DNA of 64,000 nucleotides from an uncultured Clostridia bacterium. GTDB lineage: Bacteria; Bacillota; Clostridia; TANB77; CAG-508. The stretch's first letter is position 1; the number at the start of each line of letters is the position of its first letter. Location: assembly GCA_934133165.1 (NCBI GenBank), contig CAKPAW010000006.1, forward strand, positions 49,946 through 113,945, written 5' to 3'. The position numbers and the translations under genes were made by a program. Below the pieces are notes generated by a model. That model did no database searches, had not been told where the DNA came from, and saw only the letters and a list, made by a program, of their open reading frames with translations. Shown in pieces: positions 42,305-51,414 of this stretch.

Positions 42305-44018
42305 AGCTATATTAGAAAAAGAAAACGTAAAATGTATAATATTATTATTTATAGCTTCATTATTTATTTGTATGCCGTTAATAAGCAAAAAAATAGATAT
42401 AACATATGATGATGGGATTCAACATATAGCAAGATTAATGGGAACATATCAGTCTATTACAGAAGGACAGAGTTTCCCAGTTATAATGTCAAATTTCTGC
42501 AATGGATTTGGATATTCATGGAATCTATTTTATAGTCCACTTACAGCATATTTACCATTAATATTTAAAATTTTTGGAGCATCATTTATAGAATGTATAA
42601 AAATATTTATGTTTTTATGTGTTTTTGCATCTGCTGTTGCTATGTATTTTTGCACAAAAGAGATAACAAAAAACAAAAAAATAGCTGTACTTGCAGGAAT
42701 ATTTTATGTTTTTGCACCATATAGGCTAACAGATATGTATTTGCGAAATGCATTGGCAGAGCTAGTTTCATTCACATTCTTACCAATGGTATTTCAGGGA
42801 TTATATGGAGTATTAAAAAACAAACCAAAAAGAGAATATATATTTATAGTTGGATGTGTAGGGTTAATCTTAACACATACAATAATTACTTTATATGTTG
42901 CAATTATTTGCTTTATTTATTTATTAACTCAAATTAAGAAATTAAAAGAATATAAAAAAATAGTAATAAAAATTCTAATTTATATTGTAGTTGTATTAGC
43001 TATAACAAGTTTCTTTTGGATGCCACTATTAGAACATAAACTAAATGCAAATTATGAAGTATTTAAACCAGGTAGAATGGAAAGAACAGACGTACTTATA
43101 GCATTCAAATTAAATTTCTATGACTTATTTATAACAAAATCAAGTAATATTATGATTTACGAAATAGGACTATTAAGTGTTATAGCTTTAATATTAACAC
43201 CTTTAGTTATAAAAAAGATAAACAAAAAATTAAAAGGAACAGATTGTTATTACTTCTATTTGTTTTCACTAATAACAGGAATAGTGTGCTGTATTATGAC
43301 TTTAAATATATTTCCATTTGAAAAATTACCAGCTACATTAAAAATGCTACAATTTTCGTTTAGATTATTAGAGTTTTCATCATTCTTCTTTGCATTTGTA
43401 GTTGCGGTTAATATAAAAATACTAATAAAGAATTTGAATTATAAAGATATTTTTGCAGTAACAGGTGTATTAATGTTAACTACACTAACATTTATTTCAC
43501 ATTTACATTTTAAAGAAGAAGATATAGATGAAAGCAAGTTATGGCCAGCAGTAGCAGTTACGGAAAATACTGGCAGAGTTCATGCAGGTTGTGCAAGTTT
43601 TGAATACTTGCCATGCAAAGCTTTTGAAAATAGAAAATATATAGAACAAAGATCAGATGATGTAATTGTTATTAATGGAACAGCTAATATAGAAAATAAA
43701 CAAAAAAATGGAACTAAATTGAGTTGTGATATTAGCAATGTAACAGAAGAAACTGAAATAGAACTTCCTTATATTTATTATTTAGGATATAATGTTAAAT
43801 TGGAAAATAAAGGCAAAAAGAAAACTCTAAAAACATTTGAAAATGAAAATGGATTTGTAGGAGTTAGAGTCTCAAATGTTGAAAAAGGAACATTGAAAGT
43901 TAAATACACTGGAACCCCAATAATGTATATTTCTAGATTTATTTCTGTAATTGGAGTAGGTCTAGTTATATGCAAAATAACAATTGTAGATAGGAAAGTA
44001 TTGCACAAAGTTACATAA
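42291..44018 (+). CDS. Polytopic membrane protein, PTPS-related/GT-C-like (paralog 2)
   Basis: A 575-residue protein with the same plan as the preceding gene: first loop ITYDDGIQHIARLMG with acidic residues (about 38-52), CNGFGYSWNLFYSPLTAYLP, many helices to about residue 400, an external beta-rich domain with GTANIEN and LPYIYYLGYNVKLE, and a final helix. The shared YIYYLGY/YYYYVGYKV blocks show both came from a duplication. Coupled translation suggests a heteromeric membrane enzyme. The ribosome binding site AAAGGAG lies within the first gene. Confidence 0.72.
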   Translation: MSKIRAILEKENVKCIILLFIASLFICMPLISKKIDITYDDGIQHIARLMGTYQSITEGQSFPVIMSNFCNGFGYSWNLFYSPLTAYLPLIFKIFGASFIECIKIFMFLCVFASAVAMYFCTKEITKNKKIAVLAGIFYVFAPYRLTDMYLRNALAELVSFTFLPMVFQGLYGVLKNKPKREYIFIVGCVGLILTHTIITLYVAIICFIYLLTQIKKLKEYKKIVIKILIYIVVVLAITSFFWMPLLEHKLNANYEVFKPGRMERTDVLIAFKLNFYDLFITKSSNIMIYEIGLLSVIALILTPLVIKKINKKLKGTDCYYFYLFSLITGIVCCIMTLNIFPFEKLPATLKMLQFSFRLLEFSSFFFAFVVAVNIKILIKNLNYKDIFAVTGVLMLTTLTFISHLHFKEEDIDESKLWPAVAVTENTGRVHAGCASFEYLPCKAFENRKYIEQRSDDVIVINGTANIENKQKNGTKLSCDISNVTEETEIELPYIYYLGYNVKLENKGKKKTLKTFENENGFVGVRVSNVEKGTLKVKYTGTPIMYISRFISVIGVGLVICKITIVDRKVLHKVT

Positions 44019-44087
44019 TGTGGTATAATTTTATTAGTTATTTTTAATATTTTAACACTATAAAAGCATCTTAAGGAGGAAAACAAT

Positions 44088-44852
44088 ATGAACACTATAT
44101 TAGCGACTGTTACATCACGGTATAATTTACCATCATGCTGGGTATATGAAGATAAGCAATATCAAGTAGAAGGAGATATTAATTTTAAACTCCGTATGGA
44201 ATATAGAAAGTTGCCTTCTGTAGAAACTGAATATGAAGGTATTTTACAAGAATTAGGCATTAGTTACAGAAAAGTAACAACTCGGTATTCAGAATATTTA
44301 GAATACTGGGATAAAGATTTTTATGAAACTGAAGAGATTTGCTTACCTTTGTATGCTAAAGTAGTAAATGAATACAAATATACCAATAAAAATCATACAG
44401 GAAATATTCTAACGTTAGATACTGCTGAAAGAGCTTGTGAACTTGAAGAGATTGTTCAGCAAAAAATTAATGAACAAGAAAATAAAAAACTGGAAAAAAT
44501 GAGACAAGATAGATGGTATGAATATGCCGAAAAAGCTTTAGAGGATAATATTTATACAGTTACTTGGGCCAATGAAAAAGACTTTCCATATCAGGCAGCA
44601 AGCATGACAAATGAGAATCTGGAATTAAGAAAAGCAGATAATCGCTTTAAAGTCTTAGTTACAAGAGATTCAAGAAACAGAAAAGTCAGCTGTTACGGAA
44701 TCTTTGATATGGGGAAAATCGCTCATGGAGGGTATCTAACATTATTCGTACCTGGAAACATGGCAGGCTATATTGTAGGCAAAGGTGGATGCAACAAAAA
44801 ACGATGGGAGAAAGAATTAGGTGTTAAAAAAATTAGTGTTGTTGGTGTATAA
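44088..44852 (+). CDS. KH-domain protein of unknown function
   Basis: A 254-residue protein. Most of it (1-215) is unfamiliar: a charged alpha/beta region with a helical stretch (about 125-155). The last 35 residues are a KH-like motif, FVPGNMAGYIVGKGG then KKRWEKELGVKKISVVG, with the GxxG loop (GKGG), so it probably binds RNA or single-stranded DNA. Codons look less AT-biased than neighbours, which hints at transfer. AAGGAGG precedes the ATG, and a terminator follows. Confidence 0.7.
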   Translation: MNTILATVTSRYNLPSCWVYEDKQYQVEGDINFKLRMEYRKLPSVETEYEGILQELGISYRKVTTRYSEYLEYWDKDFYETEEICLPLYAKVVNEYKYTNKNHTGNILTLDTAERACELEEIVQQKINEQENKKLEKMRQDRWYEYAEKALEDNIYTVTWANEKDFPYQAASMTNENLELRKADNRFKVLVTRDSRNRKVSCYGIFDMGKIAHGGYLTLFVPGNMAGYIVGKGGCNKKRWEKELGVKKISVVGV

Positions 44853-44890
44853 CAACAACTAAAGCAGTAAAATCTGTTTTAAATTTATAG

Positions 44891-44937
44891 GCTCATCTTA
44901 TTAAACTAAAAGTTTAGTAAGGTGAGTTTGTTTTTTT
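44891..44937 (+). terminator. Intrinsic terminator
   Basis: CTCATCTTATTAAACT pairs, with mismatches, with AGTTTAGTAAGGTGAG around AAA, and a T-run follows. The rest of the 44853-45154 gap is AT-rich and shows only the der promoter. Confidence 0.75.
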
Positions 44938-45040
44938 GTTAATGTGTGAAGTTAAAATTAGATACAATTCTATAAATATATTTATGATTAAATACAATTT
45001 AAAAGTTTTAAACCAACCATTCAATAAAATAAAAAATTCG

Positions 45041-45069
45041 TTGACTAAATAATAAAAATGATATAAAAT
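45041..45069 (+). promoter_or_regulatory. Probable sigma-A promoter of der
   Basis: TTGACT (45041-45046), 17 bases, TAAAAT (45064-45069), about 85 bases before the start codon. Confidence 0.6.
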
Positions 45070-45154
45070 ATGTAATGTAAAAAATACAGAAAAATAAAGG
45101 TTTATAGGTAAAACCGTATTAAAAACCTAAATATATTATATAAGGATATTAAAA

Positions 45155-46480
45155 ATGAGTAAACCAACAGTAGCAATAGTAGGAAGACCAAATGTAGGAA
45201 AATCTACATTTTTTAATTATATAGTAGGAAAAAGAATATCGATAGTACAAGATGAGCCAGGTGTTACTAGAGACAGAGTTTATGCAGATGCAACTTGGAA
45301 AGGTAAAACTTTTACATTAATAGATACAGGGGGAATAGAGCCAGAATCTGAAGATATTATTGTTTCACAAATGCGTGATCAAGCTAATATAGCAATAGAT
45401 ATTGCAGATGTAATAATATTTTTAACAGATATAAAACAAGGTGTTACAGCAGCAGATAAAGAAATAAGTTTAATGCTTAAGAAATCTAAGAAACCTGTTG
45501 TTTTAGTTTGTAATAAAGCAGATAATTACGGAAAAACATCTGACGATATATATGAATTCTACAATTTAGGTTTAGGAGATCCACATCCTGTTTCTTCAGT
45601 TAATGCAATAGGAATTGGAGATGTATTAGATGCAATTTACGAGGAGTTTCCTGAAACAGAAAAAGAAGATGATGATGAAACTATAAAAGTTGCAATTATA
45701 GGAAAACCAAATGTAGGCAAATCTTCTTTAGTAAATCAAATATTAGGTGAAAATAGAGTAATAGTAAGTGATATAGCAGGAACTACTAGAGATGCAATAG
45801 ATTCAAACTTTGAAAATGAGTTTGGTAAATATGTATTTATAGATACTGCAGGAATTAGAAGAAAATCTAAAGTAGATGAACAAATTGAAAAATATAGTGT
45901 TATGAGAAGTCTTCTAGCAGTAGAACGTGCAGATGTATGTTTACTTATGATAGATGCAAACGAAGGAGTAACAGAACAAGACAAGAAAATAGCAGGAGAA
46001 GCTCATGAAGCAGGAAAAGCAAGTATTATTGTTATAAATAAATGGGATGCATACGAAAAAGATGAACATAGTATGGAAAAATACAAAAAACAAGTATATA
46101 GTGAACTTGCATATTTATCTTATGCACCAATAATTTTTATATCAGCAAAAACAGGTCAAAGAGTTAATAAGTTATTTGAATTAATAAATCAAGTAGCTAA
46201 TCAAAATGCATTACGTGTTTCAACTGCAGTATTAAATCAAGTATTAAATGAAGCAATAGCAATAGTACAGCCACCAACAGATAAAGGAAAGAGACTAAAA
46301 ATTTATTATATGACGCAGGCATCTACAAAGCCACCAACATTTGTTGTATTTGTAAATGATAAAAAATTATTCCATTTTTCTTACGAAAGATATTTAGTAA
46401 ATCAAATAAGAAAAGAATTTACTTTAACAGGAACACCAGTTAGAATAATGGTAAGAGAAAAGAAAGATAAAGATGTTTAA
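45155..46480 (+). CDS. der: Ribosome biogenesis GTPase Der (EngA)
   Basis: A 441-residue protein with two tandem GTPase domains. Domain 1 has GRPNVGKSTFFN (about 9-20), DTGGIEP and NKAD; domain 2 (from about 178) has GKPNVGKSSLVN, DTAGIRRK and NKWD. A C-terminal KH-like domain (about 350-435) follows. It assists assembly of the 50S subunit. The Shine-Dalgarno is modest (AAGGAT). It heads a cluster with plsY, gpsA and dtd, an order common in Clostridia. Confidence 0.97.
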   Translation: MSKPTVAIVGRPNVGKSTFFNYIVGKRISIVQDEPGVTRDRVYADATWKGKTFTLIDTGGIEPESEDIIVSQMRDQANIAIDIADVIIFLTDIKQGVTAADKEISLMLKKSKKPVVLVCNKADNYGKTSDDIYEFYNLGLGDPHPVSSVNAIGIGDVLDAIYEEFPETEKEDDDETIKVAIIGKPNVGKSSLVNQILGENRVIVSDIAGTTRDAIDSNFENEFGKYVFIDTAGIRRKSKVDEQIEKYSVMRSLLAVERADVCLLMIDANEGVTEQDKKIAGEAHEAGKASIIVINKWDAYEKDEHSMEKYKKQVYSELAYLSYAPIIFISAKTGQRVNKLFELINQVANQNALRVSTAVLNQVLNEAIAIVQPPTDKGKRLKIYYMTQASTKPPTFVVFVNDKKLFHFSYERYLVNQIRKEFTLTGTPVRIMVREKKDKDV

Positions 46481-46487
46481 ACTAAAT

Positions 46488-46515
46488 GGACATTTGGGGA
46501 CGGGCCACTTTGCAC
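46488..46515 (+). repeat. GGGGACGGGCC repeat fragment
   Basis: TTTGGGGACGGGCCACTTTG follows der directly. The GGGGACGG core is shared with the repeats at 31667, 47246 and 50944. Confidence 0.45.
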
Positions 46516-46593
46516 TTTACATAAAATTACTAAAAGGTTGAAAACTTGAAATTTTAGTTTAGCATAAAAATTAAATTTAAAGGAGAAAAAATT

Positions 46594-47229
46594 ATGTTAG
46601 TTTATATTATTGTAGCAGTTATTGCATATTTATTAGGAAGTATTAGTTTTTCAGTAATAATTAGTAAAAAAATGGCAGGATTTGATGTAAGAGAAAAAGG
46701 CAGTGGAAATGCAGGTACAACTAATGTTTTAAGAAGTGTTGGAAAAAAAGCAGCTGTAATAACTCTTATATTTGATGTATTAAAAGGAGTACTAGCAGTA
46801 TTAGTAGCTTATATAGTTGGAAATATAATAAAAGAAGGTGTAGATAAAGCTCTATTAATTCAAATAGCAGGATTATTAGTTATAGTAGGCCATACATTTC
46901 CAATCTTTTTTGGTTTCAAAGGAGGAAAAGGAATTGCAACAGCATTAGGAGTATTATTAATTACAAACTGGAATATTGGACTAATTTGTTTAGTATTTGC
47001 GCTAGTATTAATGGCACTTACAAAAATGGTATCTTTAGGTTCAATATCAGCTGCAATACTATTCCCAGTACTAATTTTATTTATGCCACATACAGCATAT
47101 TTAGTAGATGGAAATTATATTATATATAGTATATTAATTGCAGTTTTAGTTGTATTTAATCACAGAGCAAATGTAAAAAGATTATTAAGCGGAACAGAAA
47201 ACAAATTAGATTTTAAAAAGTTTAAATAA
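46594..47229 (+). CDS. plsY: Glycerol-3-phosphate acyltransferase PlsY
   Basis: A 211-residue integral membrane enzyme with about five helices. The PlsY motifs are all present: GSISFSV, KGSGNAGTTNVLR (about 36-48), GHTFPIFFGFKGGKGIAT (about 98-115), and a later NHRANVKRLL. It moves the acyl group from acyl-phosphate to glycerol-3-phosphate, the first step of phospholipid synthesis. gpsA, which makes glycerol-3-phosphate, follows. AAAGGAG is the ribosome binding site. Confidence 0.97.
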   Translation: MLVYIIVAVIAYLLGSISFSVIISKKMAGFDVREKGSGNAGTTNVLRSVGKKAAVITLIFDVLKGVLAVLVAYIVGNIIKEGVDKALLIQIAGLLVIVGHTFPIFFGFKGGKGIATALGVLLITNWNIGLICLVFALVLMALTKMVSLGSISAAILFPVLILFMPHTAYLVDGNYIIYSILIAVLVVFNHRANVKRLLSGTENKLDFKKFK

Positions 47230-47237
47230 ATTACTTT

Positions 47238-47347
47238 TGTACCTTTGGGGACGTTTCCGTTTGGTTAATTTGACCCTTTTGGGTACTTATTACTACAACA
47301 GACTCCATTAGAAAACGTCCCTAATGGTTAATCTGTCCCTTTTGGTA
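47238..47347 (+). repeat. Double GGGAC/GTCCC repeat between plsY and gpsA
   Basis: TTTGGGGACGTTTCCGTTTGG with TTAATTTGACCC and then AAAACGTCCCTAATGG with TTAATCTGTCCCTTTTGG occur head to tail and partly inverted. This is the most complete example of the dispersed family and fills the 147-base gap. Confidence 0.65.
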
Positions 47348-47376
47348 ATTCTAACTTTTATAAGGAGAAGAATAAA

Positions 47377-48360
47377 ATGAAAAATATAGCAATAATAGGT
47401 AGTGGAAGCTGGGGAGTAGCACTAGGAATACATTTAGCAAAACTAGGAAACAAAATAAAAATATGGTCTTTTATGCAAGAAGAAGCAGATCTAATAAATA
47501 ATGAAAAAAAGTGCAAATTCTTACCAGAGGTAACATTACCAGAAGGAATATATTGTACAACTTCATATGAAGAGGCAATAAAAGATAGTGAAATAATATT
47601 ACATGTAACACCATCAAAATTTACTAGAAATACAGTAAAAGAATACAAAAAATATGTAACAAATCAAACTGTTGTAATATGTACAAAAGGTTTCGAAAAG
47701 GAAACATTATCATCATTGGATGAAGTATTTAAACAGGAAATACCAAATGTAAAACTTGCTGTTTTGTCAGGACCAAGCCATGCAGAAGAAGTTTCTAAAG
47801 CAGTACCAACAGCAATGGTAATAGCATCTGAAGATGAAGAAATAGCAAATAAATTAAGAGACATATTCATGAACGAAAACTTAAGAGTATATACATCAAA
47901 AGATGTTAAAGGAGTAGAATTAGGTGGAGCATTAAAAAACATAATTGCATTCTGTGCGGGTGTTGCAGCAGGAATAGGACTTGGAGACAATACTTTTGCA
48001 GCATTAATTACTAGAGGATTATGTGAAATTTCAAGATTAGGAGTAGCATTAGGAGGAAAATACGAAACATTTTATGGGTTAACAGGACTTGGTGACTTAA
48101 TAGTTACATGCTTAAGTGAACATAGTAGAAATAGAACAGCTGGAAAGCTTATGGGACAAGGAAAAACATTAGAAGAAGCAAGAAATCAAATAGGAATGGT
48201 AATAGAAGGTGTAGACAATATAGAAGTTGCATATGAACTTGCACAAAAATATGATGTAGATATGCCAATAGTGAATGCAGTATATGATATGTTATATAAC
48301 AATTTATCACCAAAAGAAGGAGTAACAAGGTTAATGACTCGTGACAAAAAAGCGGAATAA
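47377..48360 (+). CDS. gpsA: Glycerol-3-phosphate dehydrogenase [NAD(P)+]
   Basis: A 327-residue dehydrogenase. The dinucleotide-binding start is AIIGSGSWGVALGIHLA (about 4-20), the substrate region has LSGPSHAEEVSK (about 130-141), and the C-terminal helical domain has GLTGLGDLIVTCLSEHSRNR (about 230-249). It reduces dihydroxyacetone phosphate to glycerol-3-phosphate for PlsY. AAGGAG lies before the ATG. Confidence 0.97.
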   Translation: MKNIAIIGSGSWGVALGIHLAKLGNKIKIWSFMQEEADLINNEKKCKFLPEVTLPEGIYCTTSYEEAIKDSEIILHVTPSKFTRNTVKEYKKYVTNQTVVICTKGFEKETLSSLDEVFKQEIPNVKLAVLSGPSHAEEVSKAVPTAMVIASEDEEIANKLRDIFMNENLRVYTSKDVKGVELGGALKNIIAFCAGVAAGIGLGDNTFAALITRGLCEISRLGVALGGKYETFYGLTGLGDLIVTCLSEHSRNRTAGKLMGQGKTLEEARNQIGMVIEGVDNIEVAYELAQKYDVDMPIVNAVYDMLYNNLSPKEGVTRLMTRDKKAE

Positions 48361-48429
48361 TTGCAATTAAGAATAGATACTAATCGAGTGTGACATTTAA
48401 ATAATTAAGACATAGTTAAGGAGAAAAAT

Positions 48430-48867
48430 ATGAAATTAGTTATTCAGAGAGTAAAGCATGCTAAAGTAGAAGTTGAAAACGAGATAGTAGGAAAAATAGG
48501 ACAAGGTTTTCTTGTCCTTCTTGGTGTTGGACCAGAAGATACAAAAGAAACAGCAGATTATTTAGTACAGAAACTTATAAAACTACGTGTGTTTGAAGAT
48601 GGAAATGGTAAAATGAATCTTGCCTTAAAAGATATAAATGGAGAATTATTGATAGTCTCTCAATTTACATTATATGCAGATTGTACAGGAGGTAATAGGC
48701 CAAGCTTTACGTTAGCTGCTAAACCAGATAAAGCAAATGAATTATATGAATATTTTATAAGTAAATGTGAAGAAGAAAATGTAAAAGTAGACCATGGAAT
48801 TTTTGGAGCAGACATGAAAGTAGAACTTTTAAATGATGGTCCAGTAACAATAATTTTAGAAAAATAA
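48430..48867 (+). CDS. dtd: D-aminoacyl-tRNA deacylase
   Basis: A 145-residue enzyme with the Dtd motifs SQFTLYADCTGGNRPSFTLA (about 78-97, substrate site) and FGADMKVELLNDGPVTIILE at the end (cross-subunit Gly/Pro motif NDGPVT). It removes D-amino acids wrongly attached to tRNA. A GGAG site precedes it; it is the last of the der-plsY-gpsA-dtd cluster, and the AraC gene follows after 17 bases. Confidence 0.96.
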   Translation: MKLVIQRVKHAKVEVENEIVGKIGQGFLVLLGVGPEDTKETADYLVQKLIKLRVFEDGNGKMNLALKDINGELLIVSQFTLYADCTGGNRPSFTLAAKPDKANELYEYFISKCEEENVKVDHGIFGADMKVELLNDGPVTIILEK

Positions 48868-48884
48868 TAATTTTAAGGAGAAAC

Positions 48885-49688
48885 ATGAATAATATTAATT
48901 TTGATAATTTAAATAAAATGATACAATATATTGAAAATAATTTAAAAAATAATATAGATATTAATGATTTATCCAAATTAGTTGGAGTTTCTTCTAACTC
49001 ATTGCAAAGAATTTTCTCGTTTTTAACTGAAATGTCAATTGTGGAATATATAAAAAAGAGAAGATTAAGCAAGGCATTTGAAGAAATTAAAACCACTAAC
49101 TTAAAAATAATAGATATAGCATTTGAATATCAATATAATTCAGCTATTTCATTTGATAGAAGTTTTAAAAAAGCCTTTGGTATTACTCCTATGGAATGCA
49201 GAGAAAAAAATGTAACTTTTAAACAATTTCCTATAATAAGATTTGATCCAAAAGAACAATATAAACAATATGACTATGAAATTAAATATATACCTGAACA
49301 AGAAATTTATTGTTATAAGACACAAACTGATAAAAGCATAGATTTGTTATATAAAATTAGAGAATTATATAGTTATTTAAAGAAAAACAATATTCATCAA
49401 AAATTAAAAAAAGAAGAACAATATGCAGTTTCATTTTATAAAAATGGTATTAACTATTATGCAGTAGGTAGTAAGACAGAATATACTTCAAAGTATAAGA
49501 TAAAAATACCTGCTGGAAAATATGTTGTGTTTGAAGTTGGATCAAGAGAACAAAAAGATATAGTTGATTTAGAAAAAAATATATATACAAGATTAATAAA
49601 ATCTACAAATGTAAAAGTTAATGATAATTTTACATTAGAATACTATATTGGAGAAAATTGTTATCTATGTATGCCAGTAGTTAATTAA
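48885..49688 (+). CDS. AraC-family regulator with GyrI-like effector domain
   Basis: A 267-residue regulator. The N-terminal 105 residues form the two-helix-turn-helix AraC DNA-binding domain (DINDLSKLVGVSSNSLQRIF and the SFDRSFKKAFGITPMECR motif). The C-terminal part (about 130-265) resembles the GyrI-like small-molecule-binding domain (IPAGKYVVFEVGSR, then a final CYLCMPVVN). This order matches multidrug-responsive activators. Its target is not evident here. AAGGAG precedes the start and a good terminator follows. Confidence 0.88.
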   Translation: MNNINFDNLNKMIQYIENNLKNNIDINDLSKLVGVSSNSLQRIFSFLTEMSIVEYIKKRRLSKAFEEIKTTNLKIIDIAFEYQYNSAISFDRSFKKAFGITPMECREKNVTFKQFPIIRFDPKEQYKQYDYEIKYIPEQEIYCYKTQTDKSIDLLYKIRELYSYLKKNNIHQKLKKEEQYAVSFYKNGINYYAVGSKTEYTSKYKIKIPAGKYVVFEVGSREQKDIVDLEKNIYTRLIKSTNVKVNDNFTLEYYIGENCYLCMPVVN

Positions 49689-49694
49689 AAGTAG

Positions 49695-49742
49695 AGTATA
49701 AACAAAACATGAAATAAATTTGTTTATACTTTATTTTTTTGT
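49695..49742 (+). terminator. Terminator after the AraC gene
   Basis: AGTATAAACAAA (49695-49706) pairs perfectly with TTTGTTTATACT (49719-49730), followed by TTATTTTTTTG. Confidence 0.88.
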
Positions 49743-49783
49743 TTTGATATATTAAATTCATAAAAAATAAATGGAGGTATAGT

Positions 49784-50611
49784 ATGGAACAAAAATACGA
49801 CATTAAAGGAATTGATAAAATAATATCTAAAGCGGGAAAGGAAAGACTTGCAGAATATTATCAAGTAGATATAAATGCAGATTTTGAAAATATAATAATG
49901 GAAGACTTTAAAGAACATGGTATTCCAAATGGATTAGAAGTAGCTTTTTATTTTTCTTTAACTCCTGAAGAATTTAACAATTTTACAAAAGAAGGAAAAA
50001 GAGTACCAGATAGTCAAGAGGAAGCTTCAAGAATTTATGAACAAGACCACGATAAAAGAGCTATGTTTGGATTTAATTATATGCAAGAAAAAATTGATTA
50101 TGACAAAGAAGATGTATCAAAGATTAAAAGTGGAAATTATGGAAATGTCTTATACTTTTTTGTTAATGAACCAATTAATGAAAACACTATAGGAGATCTT
50201 TTATATTATCCTAAATATTATGTAGGAGGGACCATTTTTAATAATTTACTAATGGGAGAAGGCTACTATAATACACACAAAGAAGAAATTACAGAGGAAT
50301 ATAATAAAGTATCCACAACTACAAACAAAATTGATTTGATTAAACAATATATAGAAAATTTCATGAAAAAGTTTCAAAATGTTGATTGTCTGAATGGATA
50401 TGGTCCAAAAGGAATATATAACGAAACAGATGAAATACAAAAAGAAAATGAGGATGCTGAAAAAATTATTTTAGAATTAACAGGAAAAGGCAATATTGAT
50501 GAAATAAATTTAAGTGATTTTATATCACTTAAAAGAAATTTAGAAGCAGAATTAAAAAAATTACAAAAGGAATTTGAAGATAAATTTACACAAAAGGAAG
50601 AGAGAGAATAA
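49784..50611 (+). CDS. Unidentified soluble protein
   Basis: A 275-residue acidic protein. The first half is alpha/beta-like (GIPNGLEVAFYFSLTPEEFN and NVLYFFVNEPINENTIGDLL), the second half is helical, with a C-terminal coiled coil (about 235-275). No signal peptide or membrane helix. I recognise no family. TGGAGG precedes it. It is followed after three bases by a small coiled-coil gene, so the pair is an operon. Confidence 0.6.
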   Translation: MEQKYDIKGIDKIISKAGKERLAEYYQVDINADFENIIMEDFKEHGIPNGLEVAFYFSLTPEEFNNFTKEGKRVPDSQEEASRIYEQDHDKRAMFGFNYMQEKIDYDKEDVSKIKSGNYGNVLYFFVNEPINENTIGDLLYYPKYYVGGTIFNNLLMGEGYYNTHKEEITEEYNKVSTTTNKIDLIKQYIENFMKKFQNVDCLNGYGPKGIYNETDEIQKENEDAEKIILELTGKGNIDEINLSDFISLKRNLEAELKKLQKEFEDKFTQKEERE

Positions 50612-50614
50612 CAA

Positions 50615-50908
50615 ATGAATAGAATAATAGAATTTATAAAAAGGTTATTTAAAAAGCCTACACTTGCATTAAATGTAACACAGACTGTTGAAAACAGAGA
50701 AAATCCAGAGCAACAAAAAGAAGAGTTTTTAAAAGATATAAAAATAGATACTAATAATATAAAAGAGAATATTTCTGATCTACAGAAGAAATTAGAAAAT
50801 GGAAGTTTGTCAGAAGAAAAGTTAAATAAGGAACAAATAAGAAAAATAAAAAAGATGTATTGTAATCAAATTTTAGATTTGCTATATTCAATAAAAAATA
50901 TAAAATAA
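50615..50908 (+). CDS. Small coiled-coil protein
   Basis: A 97-residue protein with an amphipathic basic start (MNRIIEFIKRLFKKP), which could lie on the membrane, and a Glu/Lys-rich coiled coil (about 35-85). The partner is probably the preceding protein, which also ends in a coiled coil; this is inference. No family recognised. Confidence 0.55.
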   Translation: MNRIIEFIKRLFKKPTLALNVTQTVENRENPEQQKEEFLKDIKIDTNNIKENISDLQKKLENGSLSEEKLNKEQIRKIKKMYCNQILDLLYSIKNIK

Positions 50909-50943
50909 AAGTAAACTAATAGAAAATTTTATATCCTATCTTT

Positions 50944-51013
50944 GCGGACGGATTAAAACAACAGCTTAATTTTGTATATAACCTGTTTTTTTGCTCCGTC
51001 CCCAAAAACAGGT
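50944..51013. repeat. GGACGGA/GCTCCGTCCCC repeat and hairpin
   Basis: AACCTGTTTTTTTGCTCCGT and CCCCAAAAACAGGTT at 50980-51014 match the right arm of the glyS-leader inverted repeat (31726-31753). The arms AACCTGTTTTT and AAAAACAGGTT form a terminator-like stem between convergent genes. Confidence 0.65.
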
Positions 51014-51020
51014 TATATTT

Positions 51021-51317
51021 TTAATATGGGAACCTTTCATATAAATATCTAATTAATTCATCAACATTATTTTCACTAACATTAATGAGAACATCTTTAT
51101 CTAAACTTATCCACATATTAATTTTAAAATCATCTCTATTATCCATAAAAACTCCTATAATATCAGCCATTTCAATAGGATTTTTATATAATTTTTCCCA
51201 TTCTAATAAAGAAGATTCTTCTTCATTTATATTTGTATTTGTTTTACTATAAAATTTATTTAAAAATTTGTAAATTTCACCTTTTTCATTACTAAATAAC
51301 TTTACAATTGTACCCAT
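51021..51317 (-). CDS. Unidentified small protein
   Basis: A 98-residue acidic protein. ATG 51317 is chosen because AAAGGAGATTTTTTA precedes it; a longer frame upstream lacks a ribosome binding site and would overlap the divergent gene. The pattern (GEIYKFLNKFYSK, WEKLYKNPIEMADIIGVFMD, ISLDKDVLINVSENNVDELI) suggests a compact alpha/beta protein of the kind often found as orphan immunity-like genes; I cannot assign it. Confidence 0.6.
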   Translation of the reverse strand: MGTIVKLFSNEKGEIYKFLNKFYSKTNTNINEEESSLLEWEKLYKNPIEMADIIGVFMDNRDDFKINMWISLDKDVLINVSENNVDELIRYLYERFPY

Positions 51318-51414
51318 TAAAAAATCTCCTTTTATAAATATTATAGAAAAAATTTTTTTATATATACTAGGAATAAATTTCAATTTTTTAGAAAAACTAC
51401 AATTGAGGTGCAAT

